Assembly (NCBI GenBank): GCA_902702965.1
Contig: CACRXP010000011.1
Coordinates: 2,335,899 to 2,399,898 of the forward strand
Reading direction: 5' to 3'
Length of the DNA: 64,000 bases
Source: Spirometra erinaceieuropaei
Lineage: Eukaryota > Platyhelminthes > Cestoda > Diphyllobothriidea > Diphyllobothriidae
The notes below the pieces were generated by a model. That model made no database searches and was not told where the DNA came from. It saw nothing but the letters and a program-made list of their open reading frames with translations. This document shows, piece by piece, positions 34,977-49,900 of the stretch; the first letter of the stretch is position 1, and the number at the start of each line of letters is the position of its first letter. The position numbers and the translations under genes are program-made.

Positions 34977-37900
34977 GTAAGTGAGCCGACAAGGTATTTC
35001 TAATATTGCGCAGGAAAAGTTAAGTTCTAAGTTCACATAAAATGAGCACGCGCTGTTTTGTACATTCCTAGGGCTTATTCTAGTGTGTCAACTTATCTTG
35101 TGTCTCTCCATCTGCCATAGAGTAAAAATTTCATGCGCGCCTAAAAATAAGAGGGTAAAGTCTCTGTGTCGCCCTAAACATGTGGAATAGTCGGTAAACT
35201 GAGAGTTATTAGCCTACTTGTCCTAAGCAAACATAAACGCCATTTATATTTTCCACTTTTTGTTGTCTGTCAATTTGTAGACGCAAAATGGTTTTATCTT
35301 GTGGGACCTAATTTGATTGTCATTAGGCTGTTAACATATGTCTTTTACTGAGTGAGTTATGTTAAGCGACGTAAAGCTGTTAAATGGGCAAGAAAAGTGC
35401 AATAATGTCATGCGCCTCTTTCATCTGTCTTAACTGTAGCCTTTAAGCCCCTAGCACTTAAATGAGCGTTCAATTAATTGTTCTTGAAAATTTGCAGAGA
35501 TCGACCAAATATAACAACAATTCTGAAGTATCCAATAATCACGCAACGAATATCCCAATTCCTCACCACCGCGGTAAGTTAATTTACCCATGCCATTATA
35601 TTCTTTGGATAATAGACAACTAATATGAGTTGAGTAGAGCGTAATTGTCTTTAACGTAAGACATTTCCTGGTAAGATCAGGAGCCTTGCGGTACGACGAA
35701 TGCACCCGTATATTTTTGTTTTGGATTTGCGGGATCATACTGATGATGAACTGACAGACGCACAAGCTTTCCCATTCTGGAGTTTTTTTATAAAATTATT
35801 TATTTAAGACTCAAATTGTCTTTTGATCTTAACGGAACACATGCCTTTAGTTTCGACGATGGATAATTTAGATTCATCAATGCAGTCCAGACTAGCTTCA
35901 AAATATTTAACGCTTATGCCTTACTCAGCGTTTAATAGGCGTATTTTATGCATCCACTAAAATTCCCAAAGTGCCCATCCTTAACACGGGGGATTCTAAA
36001 TAAATTAATTTCAGCAGGCGACCAATTCTATTTAAAATTTTGACACGCAGCATGTAAGGCAGTTTTTTTCCCTCTTAATTGGTCTCCATAAGTTTTTTAA
36101 AATTACTCCTATTCAGAGGAGGGAGAGAAAAGCTGATAGATATTGTAAAGAAATCAAGTTTTAAGTGCGACGTTCCCCGTCTAAGCTGTTATGTGCACCC
36201 TAGGCAGATAATTGCGTGCTGGCTAGACCAAACCGTCCGTGATTATTATACTTTTAAACAAACATATTAACAGTTTTACATCATGAGTTCCGTACGTTCG
36301 TGATCTTACAAGGGAAACCACTTAATATTTCCCCAAAGACGTTAAGTGACGCTGATTGATAGGAACCCAGCAAAATTTTTTATTAAGCATAACGCCGAAG
36401 AAACACTGCTAGTCATTGTCACAATATATCTTAGAAATCTAACAATCAACAGTGTATGACCTCGGAAGTTTAAAGCGTTTCTGCTGCGAATTTGCATTTT
36501 ATTGAATTTAATTGAATATAGGTCTTATTTTTGGTATTTCTAAAATGCAAGTATGGTCCAACATTCACACTCAGAAAACAGTAAAAAATGGGGAACATCC
36601 GGCCACAACAATATTATTATTATTATCATTATCGCCTTTGATATTTATCAAGCGGAACATAAATTGGGAAATGTCGATCAGTGTGCTCCTAAGGACTTCG
36701 CCGAAGATTCAATAATTTATTTATTTGAAGTTTTATACGTCCCGCATTGCAGTTTATCAGGCTTAGAAGCCCTCAATTTCGGATGAAACAATGTTTCCTT
36801 CAAGACATCAGGATGTAAATGACCGTTTCTTAAATGGCCGTTTTCTCTAACTTGTAATATCTTAAACTAGACTCGAAGGAGAAAATTATTCCGACACGAC
36901 CTCCAGTTAAATGCCTTAACTTGTAAGTTGGGAAACCACCGCCTGGGACGAAATTCGAAATGTAGCCACTTTAAGGATAACTGCTCTTCCTTAACTTGGT
37001 TCAAAATTCTAGCTGCCTGGCTATTTCAGCGTAAAATTCAAATAAAACCCCACATGCTGTTTTAAAAGGGCTTTCGACCCGCAGGCTCTCCACATGCGAC
37101 AATACGACCGTCACGAACGACGATGGGAACCCTGCGTCCCAAGGAGTGGGCACTTGCGTAGAATCTATCACGCGCTCTCTTTGCCCACCCATGTTGTGGA
37201 TATAACCGGAGATGAGCGCGGGTGCAGCAGCTGACCGCATTATGAGGGAGCCGTTACAACCTGACTCTCAGGCGCTCAGTGGATGCTGGAGTTATACCGT
37301 CAGTTGATAACCCTCCAGGCCCCGAACTTTGCTCGTCGGGAGAGCTTCAAATTAGTTAGGAGTGCGCATATGCGCAAGGAGAATGGATTCCCAAGTTGAC
37401 TGCCCGAGCCTGCCAGTCAATGAGTTTTGGCAAAACGACGGACACGATGTGAGGAGCTGCGTTGCAGCACGCATAGTTGCAGGCCCAAGCCGCGCTGATT
37501 GAGAGCTGAGCCCCCGCCACCCCCAGTTTGTTGTATAAAATCCTGGTCAGTGTCTGTTGTGGGCCAGTGGGTGTGGTGGCACGCCTAGGCGCGGGTTTTC
37601 TTCGAGCCAGCCACCTGCGTCCTCTCCCGCCTCCGGTCTTGACTTCGTAGCAAAACGGGGTCCAGCAAGGGGGAAGGGGGAGGGGGAGAAGGAGGTTGAA
37701 GGAGGGGGTGGAGGGGGAGGAGGTGGAGGAGGAGGAGGAGGGGGGGAGGGGGGGAGAGGACGCGGTGTGCGGAGCTGCGTCTAAGGCGTGCCACCCCATC
37801 CCTTCAGTATGAGGCCTTCGCGGACAGTGCCCTGCCTTCGCAACGTATGCTGCGTTCCAGCCTAACTACAGTTGAAGTCCAGCGATACAGGTCGTTTTGG

Positions 37901-40900
37901 AGGCCAGCCTGCGGGTGGTCCGACTGCCAGTGTGTGTGTGAATAAAAGGGTGAAGTTTTCAAACCTTCGGTTGCAGCAAATACGTTGAATCTGATTAGAA
38001 GAATAAAAATATGAACACTCATTGGCCAGAGACAGGATTGCACATGTGTTTTTCCAGTCTCCGAAAATGGGTAGGCGAAATAAGTACCCGGAACGCCAAA
38101 TCGCAAATAAACCTCTACCGGCGGTTACCGGCTGCCCACCTGTCTCTCTTAGCGGTGTTGATGGACCATGATCGCTAAGTAGTGCACTGCCATCCGGCAA
38201 TATATTTTTCCCCACAACCTCTCGCCCCCATGTCAAAGCGTCTTGTAAAGAAGAAGAAGAACCACCCTAATTCACAACGCTCCTTTTTGGACTTAAGCCT
38301 TGGGCACACCACATTTTGATGCTTTAGAGAAGAAGCAAAGAAAGTGCTCGTTGCATGCCTGGGACCAAAGGCCCGGATTTCGGACAGAGGGCAAAAGAGG
38401 AGAGAGTGGACCCGTGTTCAGGGAGTTGATTGCCCGAAACCCAAAGTAGTCCCTTAAATCTTGTGCAGTATTTGCGAAACACAGATCTTTACGCCGTCAA
38501 GAAGCATTTGAATTTTCTGCCCGTCAGCTCACTTATTGATGTGCTTGCCTCAGCCATTTTCTCGACGCTTTCGACTGGATTTACGGAGGTGTCTTTTCTT
38601 TGCACGACTAGGATTGCAACATTGTTTTTCTAAGATCGCTGATCTCGTTTGCACCATGCGGGTCTTTTTGGTTCTTCGGATCCTGAGATGACCTGATTGA
38701 CCCAAAACTTTTACTGACCTGACTGATAACTTTCAGAAAAATTTTGGATGCTTGTTTAATTTCAAAAAAGTGGAAGCGGAATACATATGCGCTAGATTCC
38801 GAGTAGGGTGTGACTTCTTGACTGGAAAAAACATAGTTTGTTGTCGGCTACTATCCCTGTCAGACGGCATATAGCTAAGCCGCTTCGAAGCCATGCCCTA
38901 AGAGCCCTTAAAAAGAAAGGCTCAACACACTGCTGTTAGGTTGACCTCAGATGTCGGAATAAAAGCGCGTGTTTGGGACGGTGGAAATAAGCACTGAAAC
39001 AGAGTCTCGCCACTGTACATATTGAAGTAATAAAGTTCGTTTAGAAGGCAAAAAACGTATTTCGTAAACTTTGCAGTCTGCTGCCACAGACTGTTAGCGA
39101 GTGTATAACCGATGCGCAGAATAGTTAACTTCTAGCTTGTCCCGAAAAAACAACAACTGCCTGGCTATTATACCAACCATCGTTCGCTGTTTGGTTTGGT
39201 TGGCGTCTTCCTCGTTGTCCTCTAAGATTTTTGAGTGGCATCCAGATCCATATGTCGGTTTAAGTACGATTCATCGGAATGCGTGGCTTTGCGAAAACGG
39301 TTTGGCATAAACGTTAGACTACAAAAAAAGTTGTAGGACCAGTTAACGAGCATATGTGCGTTTTCAATAAATTCTCGTCAGGCCAGTATATTTGTAGATG
39401 AAGGGGGCACAACTAAAACATGCAAGTGATAAGAGAAATTGGCAGGAGTATGGCTTATAGCGGGGATTACTGACTCCGGGACGCAGTTGGGCTAAAAGAA
39501 AATAAATGACATATCTACTTATACGTGTCAGAGGAAGAAATAAAAAGACCCCACCGCGGCTGTTGCGTGAGGGCAATCAAGATGTTTTAAGGTAGTTGTC
39601 GGAGTGAAAGTACGACAATGCAAGTAGGCGTGTGACCCTCAGTGTTGTGGGTAGGATCTCACTCGATCCCATTCTGTCTGCTCGCCAGCTTGCTACTGGT
39701 GACAACGAACGCCGTGTCATAGGACACATACCACCTACAGTACAAAGTATACATATACATACGTAAACACACATGCATACATGCATATATACATATAATA
39801 CACATGCCAGCCAGCCATGCCACAACATCTGGGGCTCGATCCTGCGACCTGTTGGTTAGAAGTCCAACGCCCTAACCACTGAGCCACGGGCTAGTTGTCC
39901 TACTCATTGCGATCACGTGCATAAAATGGTAGAGGGACGCTCATCGATCGAGTTACCGAAGTCACTCGTCCCGTATTTAACTGCCGTGCCGCGATGAGGC
40001 TGCTGGCAGGGTTTGAGAGAGCCTCAAGGCAGAAAAAGGAACGAGTGAGTTCCGTAACGCGATCGGTGAGCCCCCTCTACCATTGCATGCGCGCGATCGC
40101 GATGGGAAGGACAACTAGCCCGCGGCTCAGTGGGTAGGGCGTTGGAATTCTAACCAACAGGTCGCAGGATCGAGCCCCAGTTGTTGCACACCCCCGGTGT
40201 AGTATGGCTGCCTGCTGACGATTAATAAGCCAGAAATGGCCATCCCAGTCTCCCTTGTCGTTGTCGACAATGTCCTCCTGCCTTTATAAGCGTATAGATT
40301 AGATGACACCGAAAAAGACAAGGGAGAACGGAATGTTCTGCGAGGGTTCTAGTTGGAGCCCCAAGGCACAATGGGACTAACCCGTTCCGTAACCTGATTG
40401 GTGAGCGCCCATCTATCATAATGTATATATGTTGAATAACGGAGGCGGTGTGCATTCCAAGATGTAATGAAAGGCGAAGGTCCGTCATAAAACCGAGTTT
40501 TGCCTATGGATTTTTAAGCTAATTAGACCAGCCCGTCGTCAGATGAAATGAATGATGGCGTATGGGGACACAGAGGTAGACAGAAGTCCATATCAGAATG
40601 TTAAAAGTGTGTTAAGATAGACGCCAGAAGTTAGGGGAGGTGTTGATATCTTTAGCCAATTCACTGATATTCCACAAGGTCCAGCATGAACTAGCAGGTG
40701 TTGTTTTAGAGTGGCCGCAAGCCAGTGAGCCGTGAACGCTGAAGTTCGTATTGAACGTCCAGATCGACATGGTGGTTGGTGCTACTTGTGTTGCAGTGTC
40801 AAGCTTCGGGAAATTCTCGCACCTGTCTGGTGTTAGCACTAGAGATCACATCAGTTCTGTCTTAACTGAAACAGTGATCACATTGAAGGACGTGCGCAAA

Positions 40901-43900
40901 CACGAGAGACAAGGAGTTCCGTCGGCGGATGACTGACTTGTGTTCGTTGATGCGGGTCCCAAGTCGTCGGCCGGTATGGCCAACATAAACACAAGGGCAG
41001 TTAACACATGGAAGACCGCGAATGAAATTTGTTTTCTGCTTCTTGGGCACGGAGTCTTTCGCCTGAGACCATGCTGTGGGCATGGGGAACGCCGGTTTGT
41101 GGGCGATGGAGATGTCAATCAGACATGACTGGCGAGCGTTTCGAAAACTCTTGGCATGTAGGGCAGGGAATGGGATTTCCGTGGCATATTGTCTCCGCTA
41201 TAGTCAAAGCTTTGCGGTTGTTTCTGGCGTCGGAGACAGTTTTTTTCAAAGCGGACCGTGCGTCCGTTTGGTCGGAAAAACCAACAGAAATAATTTAGTT
41301 TTCCTGAAGTTGGTCACTACTAATAAAGCAACGATAAATCCAGTGTAAAAGGTGTCATTGAAGACTTGGTTTACCTTGTTTACGCAATCAGTCTTGTCCA
41401 TAATGACGAGTGCGCGACCTTTGTCAGCAGATAGCAGACATTTTCGTACATCGAAAAACTGGCAGAACATTACACTCACCAGCTTACACAAAGACACTGG
41501 TAAGGACGTCATTCTACATCAGGAGGGCAATAACTCAAGCTCCCACAGACGGAGTACCGTCAATAATCCGTTTCATTGGCAGATACACATCGTTCCGATG
41601 AAAAAAGTTATCAGATCGACCTAAATTACCCTTTCGAATTATTTTTCCAGAATGGTTCCCCTAGAGCATTAGTGAACCGATTCAGGAAACAACCAGAGAT
41701 AATTCCAATCAGGCGCCCAATTTAAGTAGTTAGCGAAACTTTCCGTGCATTATTTATGTGTCTGAAAGCATTGAAAGCCACTTAAGGAAACATATAGTAC
41801 AAGTGGCGCACAAACTGATGACTACCTTACACATTCAACCTGTAACCCTATGGATAGGGTTGGCTACCGTCACAAAAAGGGGCTCATCTAAAACATCCCC
41901 TGCGGTGCTTGTGATGCCGTATATTGTGGCTAAATGAGAAAATTAGCCCCAACACACATACATGAGCACCAACTGACAGTTAAAAGGCCAAGTCATCAGT
42001 CTCAACTGGCCGCGAATGCCCTAGGTATCGGGCATAACTTCGCTTGGGACAAACCCGTGCCGTCGGCGTCTGCCCTACCAAGAAAGACCGAGAGTTCCCC
42101 AAAGCCATGCGTTCAGGTTAGTCATGCATCAATCGACGTGTTGAGTTAGGTGGCACGTATAAAAATCTAAAGGAAAATGGAAAAGACGAAGACCAATCAA
42201 TAGATGATGACTCACACGGCGGCCGCTTACTGACGCAAACAACGAAAGAGTATCGATTTTTAAGCAGGTTTGGAATGCTAATATTTTTTAGCACACTTAC
42301 ACAACGTCCGACGACAATCTGGGGAACCAGCGTCAAAAAGTTGCCTAGTGAAGTCTCCTGCTTTGCTCTGGGGACATATTTTACTTCAAATTATCTTTTT
42401 AGGGATGCCTGCCTTCCAATTATATATACACATATTCATGCGTAAGTATTGAAAGGTAGGCATCCTAAGCGATATAAGTTGAAAAGAGATGGGTTCTTTG
42501 GGACAAGAGGGTTTATTGCGTAAATTTTCGACGCTGGTTCCCCAGGTCGTCGTCAGAGGCAAACGAAGAGCAAATGGGAAAGCAAGGAACAGCTAACGTC
42601 ACGAGTGCACATAAAATTGATACCTGCATGGCGAGTGCGCCGGTTGGCGGCCGCCGTGTGTCAGCCTGAGCTGGTTGGCTCCTTTCTCTTCCATTTCTCC
42701 TTCAGGTTTCTGTACACGGCATCCAACTCGATATGTCGGCTGATGCATGATTCATCCGAATGCATTGCCTCGAGGAAATCTCGGCCTTTCTTGAAAGGGC
42801 AGACAGCGACAATGCGAGCTTTGTCCCGAGTGAAAGTGTGCCCGGTGTCCAGAGTATGCATGGCTACCTGAGACAGATGGTCTCGCCTTTTTACTGCCAA
42901 CTGGTGCTCGTGCATGCGTGTTGAGGCGGATTTTCCAGTTTTGCCACAATATACGGCAGGACATACATCATACGGGATCTTGTAGACGACCTCTTTCTTG
43001 CTCAGCTGGTTAACCCTATCCTTAGGATGTACCAGCTGAGAGAGCAAAGTAGTCGTAGGTTTATGCGCCAATCGAATTTGGTGCTTTATTAAGTGTCTTT
43101 CGATGAGTTCAGACACATTCTTAATGTAAGGAAGTTATGTAATTATATATGTAATGGTAGGGGGCGCTCACCGATCGTTTATACGGAACTCACTCGTTCC
43201 GTTGTGCCTTAAGGGCTCTCTCTCGAGCCCAACCAGCAGCCGCACAGCGGCGCATGATATATAGGCAGAATGGCATTACCGACAAACACAAAGGAGACTG
43301 GAATGGCCATTTCTGGCTTATTAGCCGTCGCCAGCCAGTCATACCCAAGCCCGAAGTGTGGAACACCCGAGCCTCGAACTCGCGACCTGTTAGCTAGAAG
43401 TCCACGCCTCTAACCACTGCGCCACGAGCCCGTTGCCCTGTCGGTTTTCGATCGGGAATATATAATGGTAGGGGGCTCTCACCGATCGTTCATACGGAAC
43501 TAACTTGCTCCGTTGTGCCTTAAGCGCTCTCTCTCTCGAGCCCAACCAGCCCAACCAGCTGTGCGGCTGGTAGGTTTTTCGATACAGAACAAGAACTTAG
43601 AACTGCCAACGCTTCTTTCTTACAGGAACTGAGAGCTGAATTCCATGACGCAATCTCACGCCCGCCAAAACGCCCATCAGTACAATCTCGAACCCCAGGA
43701 GAGCCTCCAGCGCCGAGTGTCAAGGCTTCTAAGTCATCGCTTCAGCTTGCAAAAAAACGAGCAAAACAGAGGTAATTTTTCGTCTCAAATTCACAGGCCT
43801 ATTTAAAACTGCACGAGCAGTACATCGTAGTAATCTGAAATCGCACCCCCCCCCTATCAGTTACAAAAGTCATAGTTTAGTCGACGAGACGCATACCACA

Positions 43901-46900
43901 CGCAGAAACCTAAGTGATGATCTTTCCAGACGTCTGCAAGGAAACACGGAACAACGTCGATTGAGCCTCCATTTGAACGCATTGAAGATGGGAACAATAG
44001 ATTTTCCCAAAACATTTATGCGAACCGATTAGGGTTAAGGAACTCGTCTCTTGCGTTACCGTAGGGCTCGTAAAATTGCCCGTGCGTCTGGAGATCAAAT
44101 ATTCGTCCACATCCTGATATTTACTTGCATGGAGGGATGGCCGTAGAGGCGTTACTATGATGAGACTATGACCGTCGTATGCAACGATGTCCACCGTGCA
44201 TCCCACGGAGTGAACGCAGCACGATTGGCTTGCGCGTGAACTAGTCTACAATAAAACGGACTTGCGTAGTGTCTGTCGCGCTTGCTCTTCCCCAACCCCC
44301 TTGCGCGGGTGGCAAGATGACGTCAGGCTGAATGGGGGCGGGTCCGGGCGCAGCAACCGACAACGTGAAACGAGTCATCTACGCGTGCCACACACGACCT
44401 GGATCTTATTACTTGTCCCGGACTGCAGTACAGGCGATTTGCATTCCACTCATGTGACAGTGTCATAGGAAATGCACCAATCTGACCCTCAGTTATGAGA
44501 GGGACCGAGTTATTCCGTCAGTTGGTAGCCTTTCAGGCCGCAACTCGTAGCGCGTCGTCATAGGTTTGGGCACGTCAGATTATTTATAGTGAAGAATCCA
44601 CCGACATGCCGTGGGAAGGGACTTTCGTATGTTGACCTCACTCTCTCTTCCCTCTGCCGGGCACCAGTGGGCTGTTCCAGCATGTCAACCAACGGATAAT
44701 TGGAATGGACACCGTGGCTGATGTGGCGTGTTATCGAATGCACATGCGACAGTGGTTTGGGCCCATGTGAACTTAACACTGCCCGACAAACTCATACCGT
44801 GAGCCAATCTAACCCCCGGTTCTGTCTAGCCCATCCGCAAGCCAGCCCATTTTAGAAGTCACACTGAAGTACGATCATTTCATTTAGGGAAGATGCGAAA
44901 GAGGGTTGATATGGCAGTTTCCGCCAAACTTCCAAGTGGACATGTAAGGAAGAGTAATTACGCTAACCGTATTTAAGTCTGTGTAGGGAGGCCAAACGAT
45001 CTAGCTAAGAACTTCGAAGTCTCGGCCAAGCAAAGAAGGGGAGATGGCTCAGTGAAGTTCTTCTTTTTCACAAATACTCATATATGAAGTATTCTCAGCT
45101 AACGACGGATGCCAACGGTACTGGTATTCGGGGACGAATAGAGGAGATTTTGTAGATCGCTGTTTCCTCATACTTGCTACTCTTTGGCTGAACATTTTAT
45201 ATCTTCAAGGATAATGATTGGTCCCTCTGTGGTGAGCAGAGTTATTGCATTATGTTCACATTGCTAATTAATGTTCACCCGGCAAGCCTTTCGCTTCAAA
45301 CAATTCCGTACCCGTTTTTTTGATTAGCCCTCTTGTCGGTCAAAGAGTCGGACCACCCCAAGTGGCCGCAACCTTGAAACAGGCCAATCGCGGCGAGAGG
45401 CTGGGAGCCCATGAGCACGACAGAATAGCCACCAAAAAACGAAATCTCCTCATTGATGTGCATCGCCGCCGGAAGCAATTCCTGGAACAGAAATATCCTG
45501 TGAGTGCAAAGTAGACCACTGTAAAAAAACATCATAAATCTTTGTTTTATATTTTGGAAACTTTCATCGTTATACGTGACCCCAGACTTGAGGATGTGAT
45601 CTGTTTTTTCTAAAAGTTGTTCCAAATAGACTGCTGCTGATTGCTGAGAAATTAAAGGCCGAAAACCGTCATTTCATTCGGTCTCGTAGCTGTCGGCGCC
45701 ATATAACCGCCGTTTAGGGCTCATAATAAAGGTCTGAGGAAAAACAGAATGACCATTTTATGTCACGAATTCGGAGTGACAAGTTGCCACTAACCTCAGA
45801 ACTTCATCTATGTCGGAGAAAACTACTAATTTCATCTGGAAAATAAGACGTCAAATGAAATACCCACTGCATTTAAATGTCTAAATGACTGTTGCTGGTA
45901 GGGAAAAATAAAATCTATCCAAAAGAGGAAATATTTGTTCTGTATGCATTGCCAACGGTTTAGGTAAAGCCAAAGTCCAAGACTCCGGCTAATCCAGTCC
46001 AGGAAGAAACCATCATTTATCAGAAGGAGTCCTCTTTTAAACGAAAATGGCATTGTCGGGCGCTTGCTGAGAGGCAGCTTCCTGTCAGCCAATGACTGCC
46101 CTCCATTTTCAAACTTCCGAGTCACTAACTTTTTTGCCAAAGGAAACCCCAAACCGTGCGGTTTACGTATACCCTCGGTGACTCACTGGTTGTTGAACCT
46201 AACCAATTCTGGATTGTCCCCTTTAGGGAGGAATCTTGAAGCGGGTCCGACTCGCAGACTGGTGCAATGTCGGTTCGGTGAAAACTCCCCAATGTAAGGT
46301 TAAAGAGGTAAGCCACTTGTCTTACAAAATGTGCCCTGATAAGGCCATATTCCAGCTAAGATATCAATGCTTTTGTTTCGGAAATTCATTTTTCACCCAG
46401 GTCAAGCCGCTTTGCTATCATTTGCACCTAAATTAGCTGTTTCCTAAAAGCCACATTCGAGTCGATTTCCGACGGGAGGTAAAGTAATTAAAACTTCAGG
46501 ATGAAAGACGTCCCCTGTGCGCAGCTCATCATTCACTTTGCTGGAAGGCAGTGGCAACTGACAATTGCATGAATCATTTGTTTGAGATAGACAGTCGCCA
46601 CTTAGTAGTGGACCATGTCTATGAGAAATATAAACTGACTGTGATTCCTTCTGTGCTCACGGTAGATAAGGTATCCGGTAGCAGGTGAATACTCATTACA
46701 TTTTACAATAAGAACAATCTATAATGCACTCAGTTTCTCGAGAATGTTCATAACCTTGAAGGTTGGGCGGAGGAATATGGCTGCCGCATTACAGGGGGTC
46801 TTGTCCTAAATCATAGGTGGACTAGTGTTAGGATTGGGGGTGGGGTTAGTTTCATGGTTAGGGACAGAGTTTGGACACGAAAATAGGTACCCCCTAGAAT

Positions 46901-49900
46901 TTGGCGCGAGACCACTAGCAGTGCGGAAAACTTCATCTTTCCGTTTCCGGTTAAATTGTTAATGAAGGTTGTCATAACATTGGCAGTACAATCCTATTGT
47001 AAAATTAAAAAGATCAGTCCCGGTTTTATGGCACCAAAGCTGTGCACAGAAACACCGAAATGATCGGCCTGGGCTATCTACTGAACATTAATAGTGCCGC
47101 AGAAAGTAGAGTTGTTCCTTACCCAATAAAACACAGTTCCTATAATTCCATCCACCTTCTTAGATAGACTTCACTGCAACCTTCCAGTGAGCGGGATCTC
47201 TAGGATTCCATATTAAGTTTCAAACTTGGCCGCTAGTTACTGCTTTGCAACAACTCCAGCAGAACAGAAACCCGCTTTCCCAGATCGCCAAAATCCTGCG
47301 CGTATTGTTGGTTTACTATTAACTTATTCGGAAATCTTCTACCGCATTCTCTGCTATTACATCGCTGGCATACTCGGCGATTTTATAATATGTGAAAAGA
47401 CATCCTTTGATGGCGTCAAGTTTCGGTCAATGTCGTTAGTGCTGTACAGCATTAGGATACAGAGTAAAAATTATGGTCTCGAAGCTCGCAAACAAAGTCC
47501 ACGTGCTTAACTAATACCTTTCACCGACAGTGATTCAGAATTGGCAGTCAAGAGCCGTTCAGATGGAACTTAGGTTTCGAGGTACGATGGTCGATTACTC
47601 GAAGATCCTAAAAGTAAAAGGCAGCGAGTTCAATTAGGTGGACAATCTTTACTGGGGCGATAGAGTGTACAATCAGCTTAGTAAGCAATTGTAGGAAGGG
47701 TTCTCACCAGGCAAATGTATCAGCCGTTAAAGTTGTAGTCCCGGCGTAAAGCCCCCGGGCTTAGTCCACTCACAGCTTATCAAGCAACGCCAATTGGCCT
47801 CGAGCTCTCGCCAGTTTGTTGCCGAGGCTTTCGCGGCTCAAGCTATTTATTGACAGGGAGCTTGAGGCGGACTGAAGGCGGCCGCGGGAGCCGACTACCA
47901 GACCTTACCAGATCAATCATATGAAGTTTGAAAGATGACAGCGGCAGACGGCTGACACCGCTTTAGTAATAAACGGAACCCGAAGGACAAGAGATTGGTC
48001 TGTGTTCTGTCTTCCTTCACAACCTACTCGGCGCCAACCCCAAGTAGAACAGCGTGAAGAGGAAGATAGCGTGAAAAAACTAAGCATGACGTCCAGATGA
48101 CTGGACAATCCAACTATAGTGCTTCTTCGATAAAGAGACCACGGCAACGCAATGCCGACACAAACAAAAGACGATATCCAGTCATCCAGACTCCTTTTGT
48201 CTATCTGCAAATTTATCATCGTCAGTTCGCACTAATCTATAAGCATTTGTAAAAAACTACTGTTCAAAGGGAGTTAAATAAAAATAAACTGGAACGCTGT
48301 GATTTCCTGGCCTAACAAAACAACGAATTCAGTGTTTCTGTTCCCTCCTGTGGCAAAATGAATCATGTGCCGGTGGCTCTTTCTGCAGTCGCGAGTTTCT
48401 AACCGCCATTACCTCCTAAGGGTAGAGAGCTTATCCTAAGCAGCCGGCATTAAGTTTGAACTAACCGCGGGATTCCCCTGGCTCTGGTAAGCAGGTTGGT
48501 AGTTCCAAATGTACAGGTGAAAATTAAACTGAAAGAAAGTCAGTGGTATCTCGAAGCTTTTGACAACATGCACGACTGACAAACGATAGGGACAGAGAAG
48601 ATAACGGACGATAGAGTGACCAGAACTATTTCAGTTTAAACTAAAACTTGAACGTTTTGTGTCCTACCTAGTCGATATTTCGAAGCCAGGTAAGGGGCAT
48701 CCAAAGTTTGCACTGGAATAGACAGAACAAGCAACCTTCACGTCTACCTGGAGATAAGTCTAAATTGTGCATCGAAGCCCAAGAAACATTTATCAAACAC
48801 TTTTGATACTAATTCAGCAATGAGTACTGACAGAGACGAGGTTGACAGGAATGGCCACTTCTGGCTTATTAGCTGTCATCGGCCAGCCATACCCAACCCC
48901 AAGTCCGGGTGACTTTAGATTTGAACCGGGGTTCAGCAACCGTCGAGCGTTCAAATCCTGCGCCCTAACTTTGCGCCACAGGCCCATTGTCCTTCCTGAA
49001 AATATTGCTGGTCGCCGCGCGACTGATTGCGATGGCTCTAGGTTGGGTCTTACGACGCTGATCCGATCGGCGAACACCCTTTCCAAGATAGATACTAGTT
49101 CAAGATAAAAAGCGTGCTTAGTCGAGATTGCGAAACTAGCTGACAGTAAACAAAGTCCCAATGACATTTTTGCGCGTTTGCATGCTAACTTTTGACCGAA
49201 TGTCTCTCTAGGCCTCTAGGCTCCGCTGAAGCAGTAATTATTTTTAATTGGGCTTCAGTTATATTTACTGGAAGGGTGTATTGATACACATTCCGTGTTT
49301 TCCTTCTGTAAGCCCTGTCGGGAAGGAATATTTCAGTCTTGAGTACCCTGCTAAGAATTTTTTATTTCGGAAAAGAACCTGCAACTGGACGTTTCTTTGC
49401 ATTTATAAACTAGGTACTCTGTATGTTTCCTGCATCAAATACACATGATCCTAAACGTGTTTCCAAAGTCACAACCAGGCGACTGTAGAATGCTGCAGCA
49501 AACAAGCATCACGTTGGGAGTGGAATTAATAGTTTTGTGTATAACAGGTCACGAGGATTATTAGAATGGTAGAAGCTTCAAGGAAGACACAAGATCCTAA
49601 GGGAGCGCATAGGGCACTTTTGTGCATTTTGTTATAAAGTGTGGTTTACACAGACGTCAAAAGTACACGGAATAAATAAATACTGCTTAATTGGGCAATT
49701 TTTCCAAACAAAATGCACACAGACGGCTGAGCAGGGTACTACTGTGTAGCTACTCACTTAAGCTCTCACAACCTAATGTTCAGTCTTGAGATCTCACCTA
49801 GGTAAGACTTTCCATTTGAGAGCACATCAAAACATGTCACTTCGCATCACGAATTCCGATGTACACAACGTCTTTTCAGTACAGATCTATCAGGTTTGGA

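Larger units (their letters stand above)
36054..43625. other. NEK1-like intronic region, probably hiding one small exon
   Basis: The flanking exons differ in phase, and the family's 'IAKRIEKFL' segment after the kinase domain is not accounted for, so one more exon is expected. I could not place it. The region holds repeats annotated separately. The stretches 35.0-36.0, 36.1-37.1 and 38.0-39.8 kb show nothing else recognisable. Confidence 0.5.

Noticed and set aside
37557..37799. Gly-rich or Ser/Pro-rich proteins over the polypurine tract
   Set aside because: Low-complexity translation of G/A repeats on both strands, with no start context or splicing support.
38328..38445. Missing NEK1-like exon: acceptor TTTAG at 38,327, donor GTAGTC at 38,446, open in the required phases
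   Set aside because: The phases fit, but the encoded [19 protein letters not shown] does not resemble the kinase C-terminal tail, and the splice sites are weak.
42605..42871. Plus-strand ORF ending VSRVCMAT
   Set aside because: Antisense shadow of the Penelope-like GIY-YIG frame on the minus strand.
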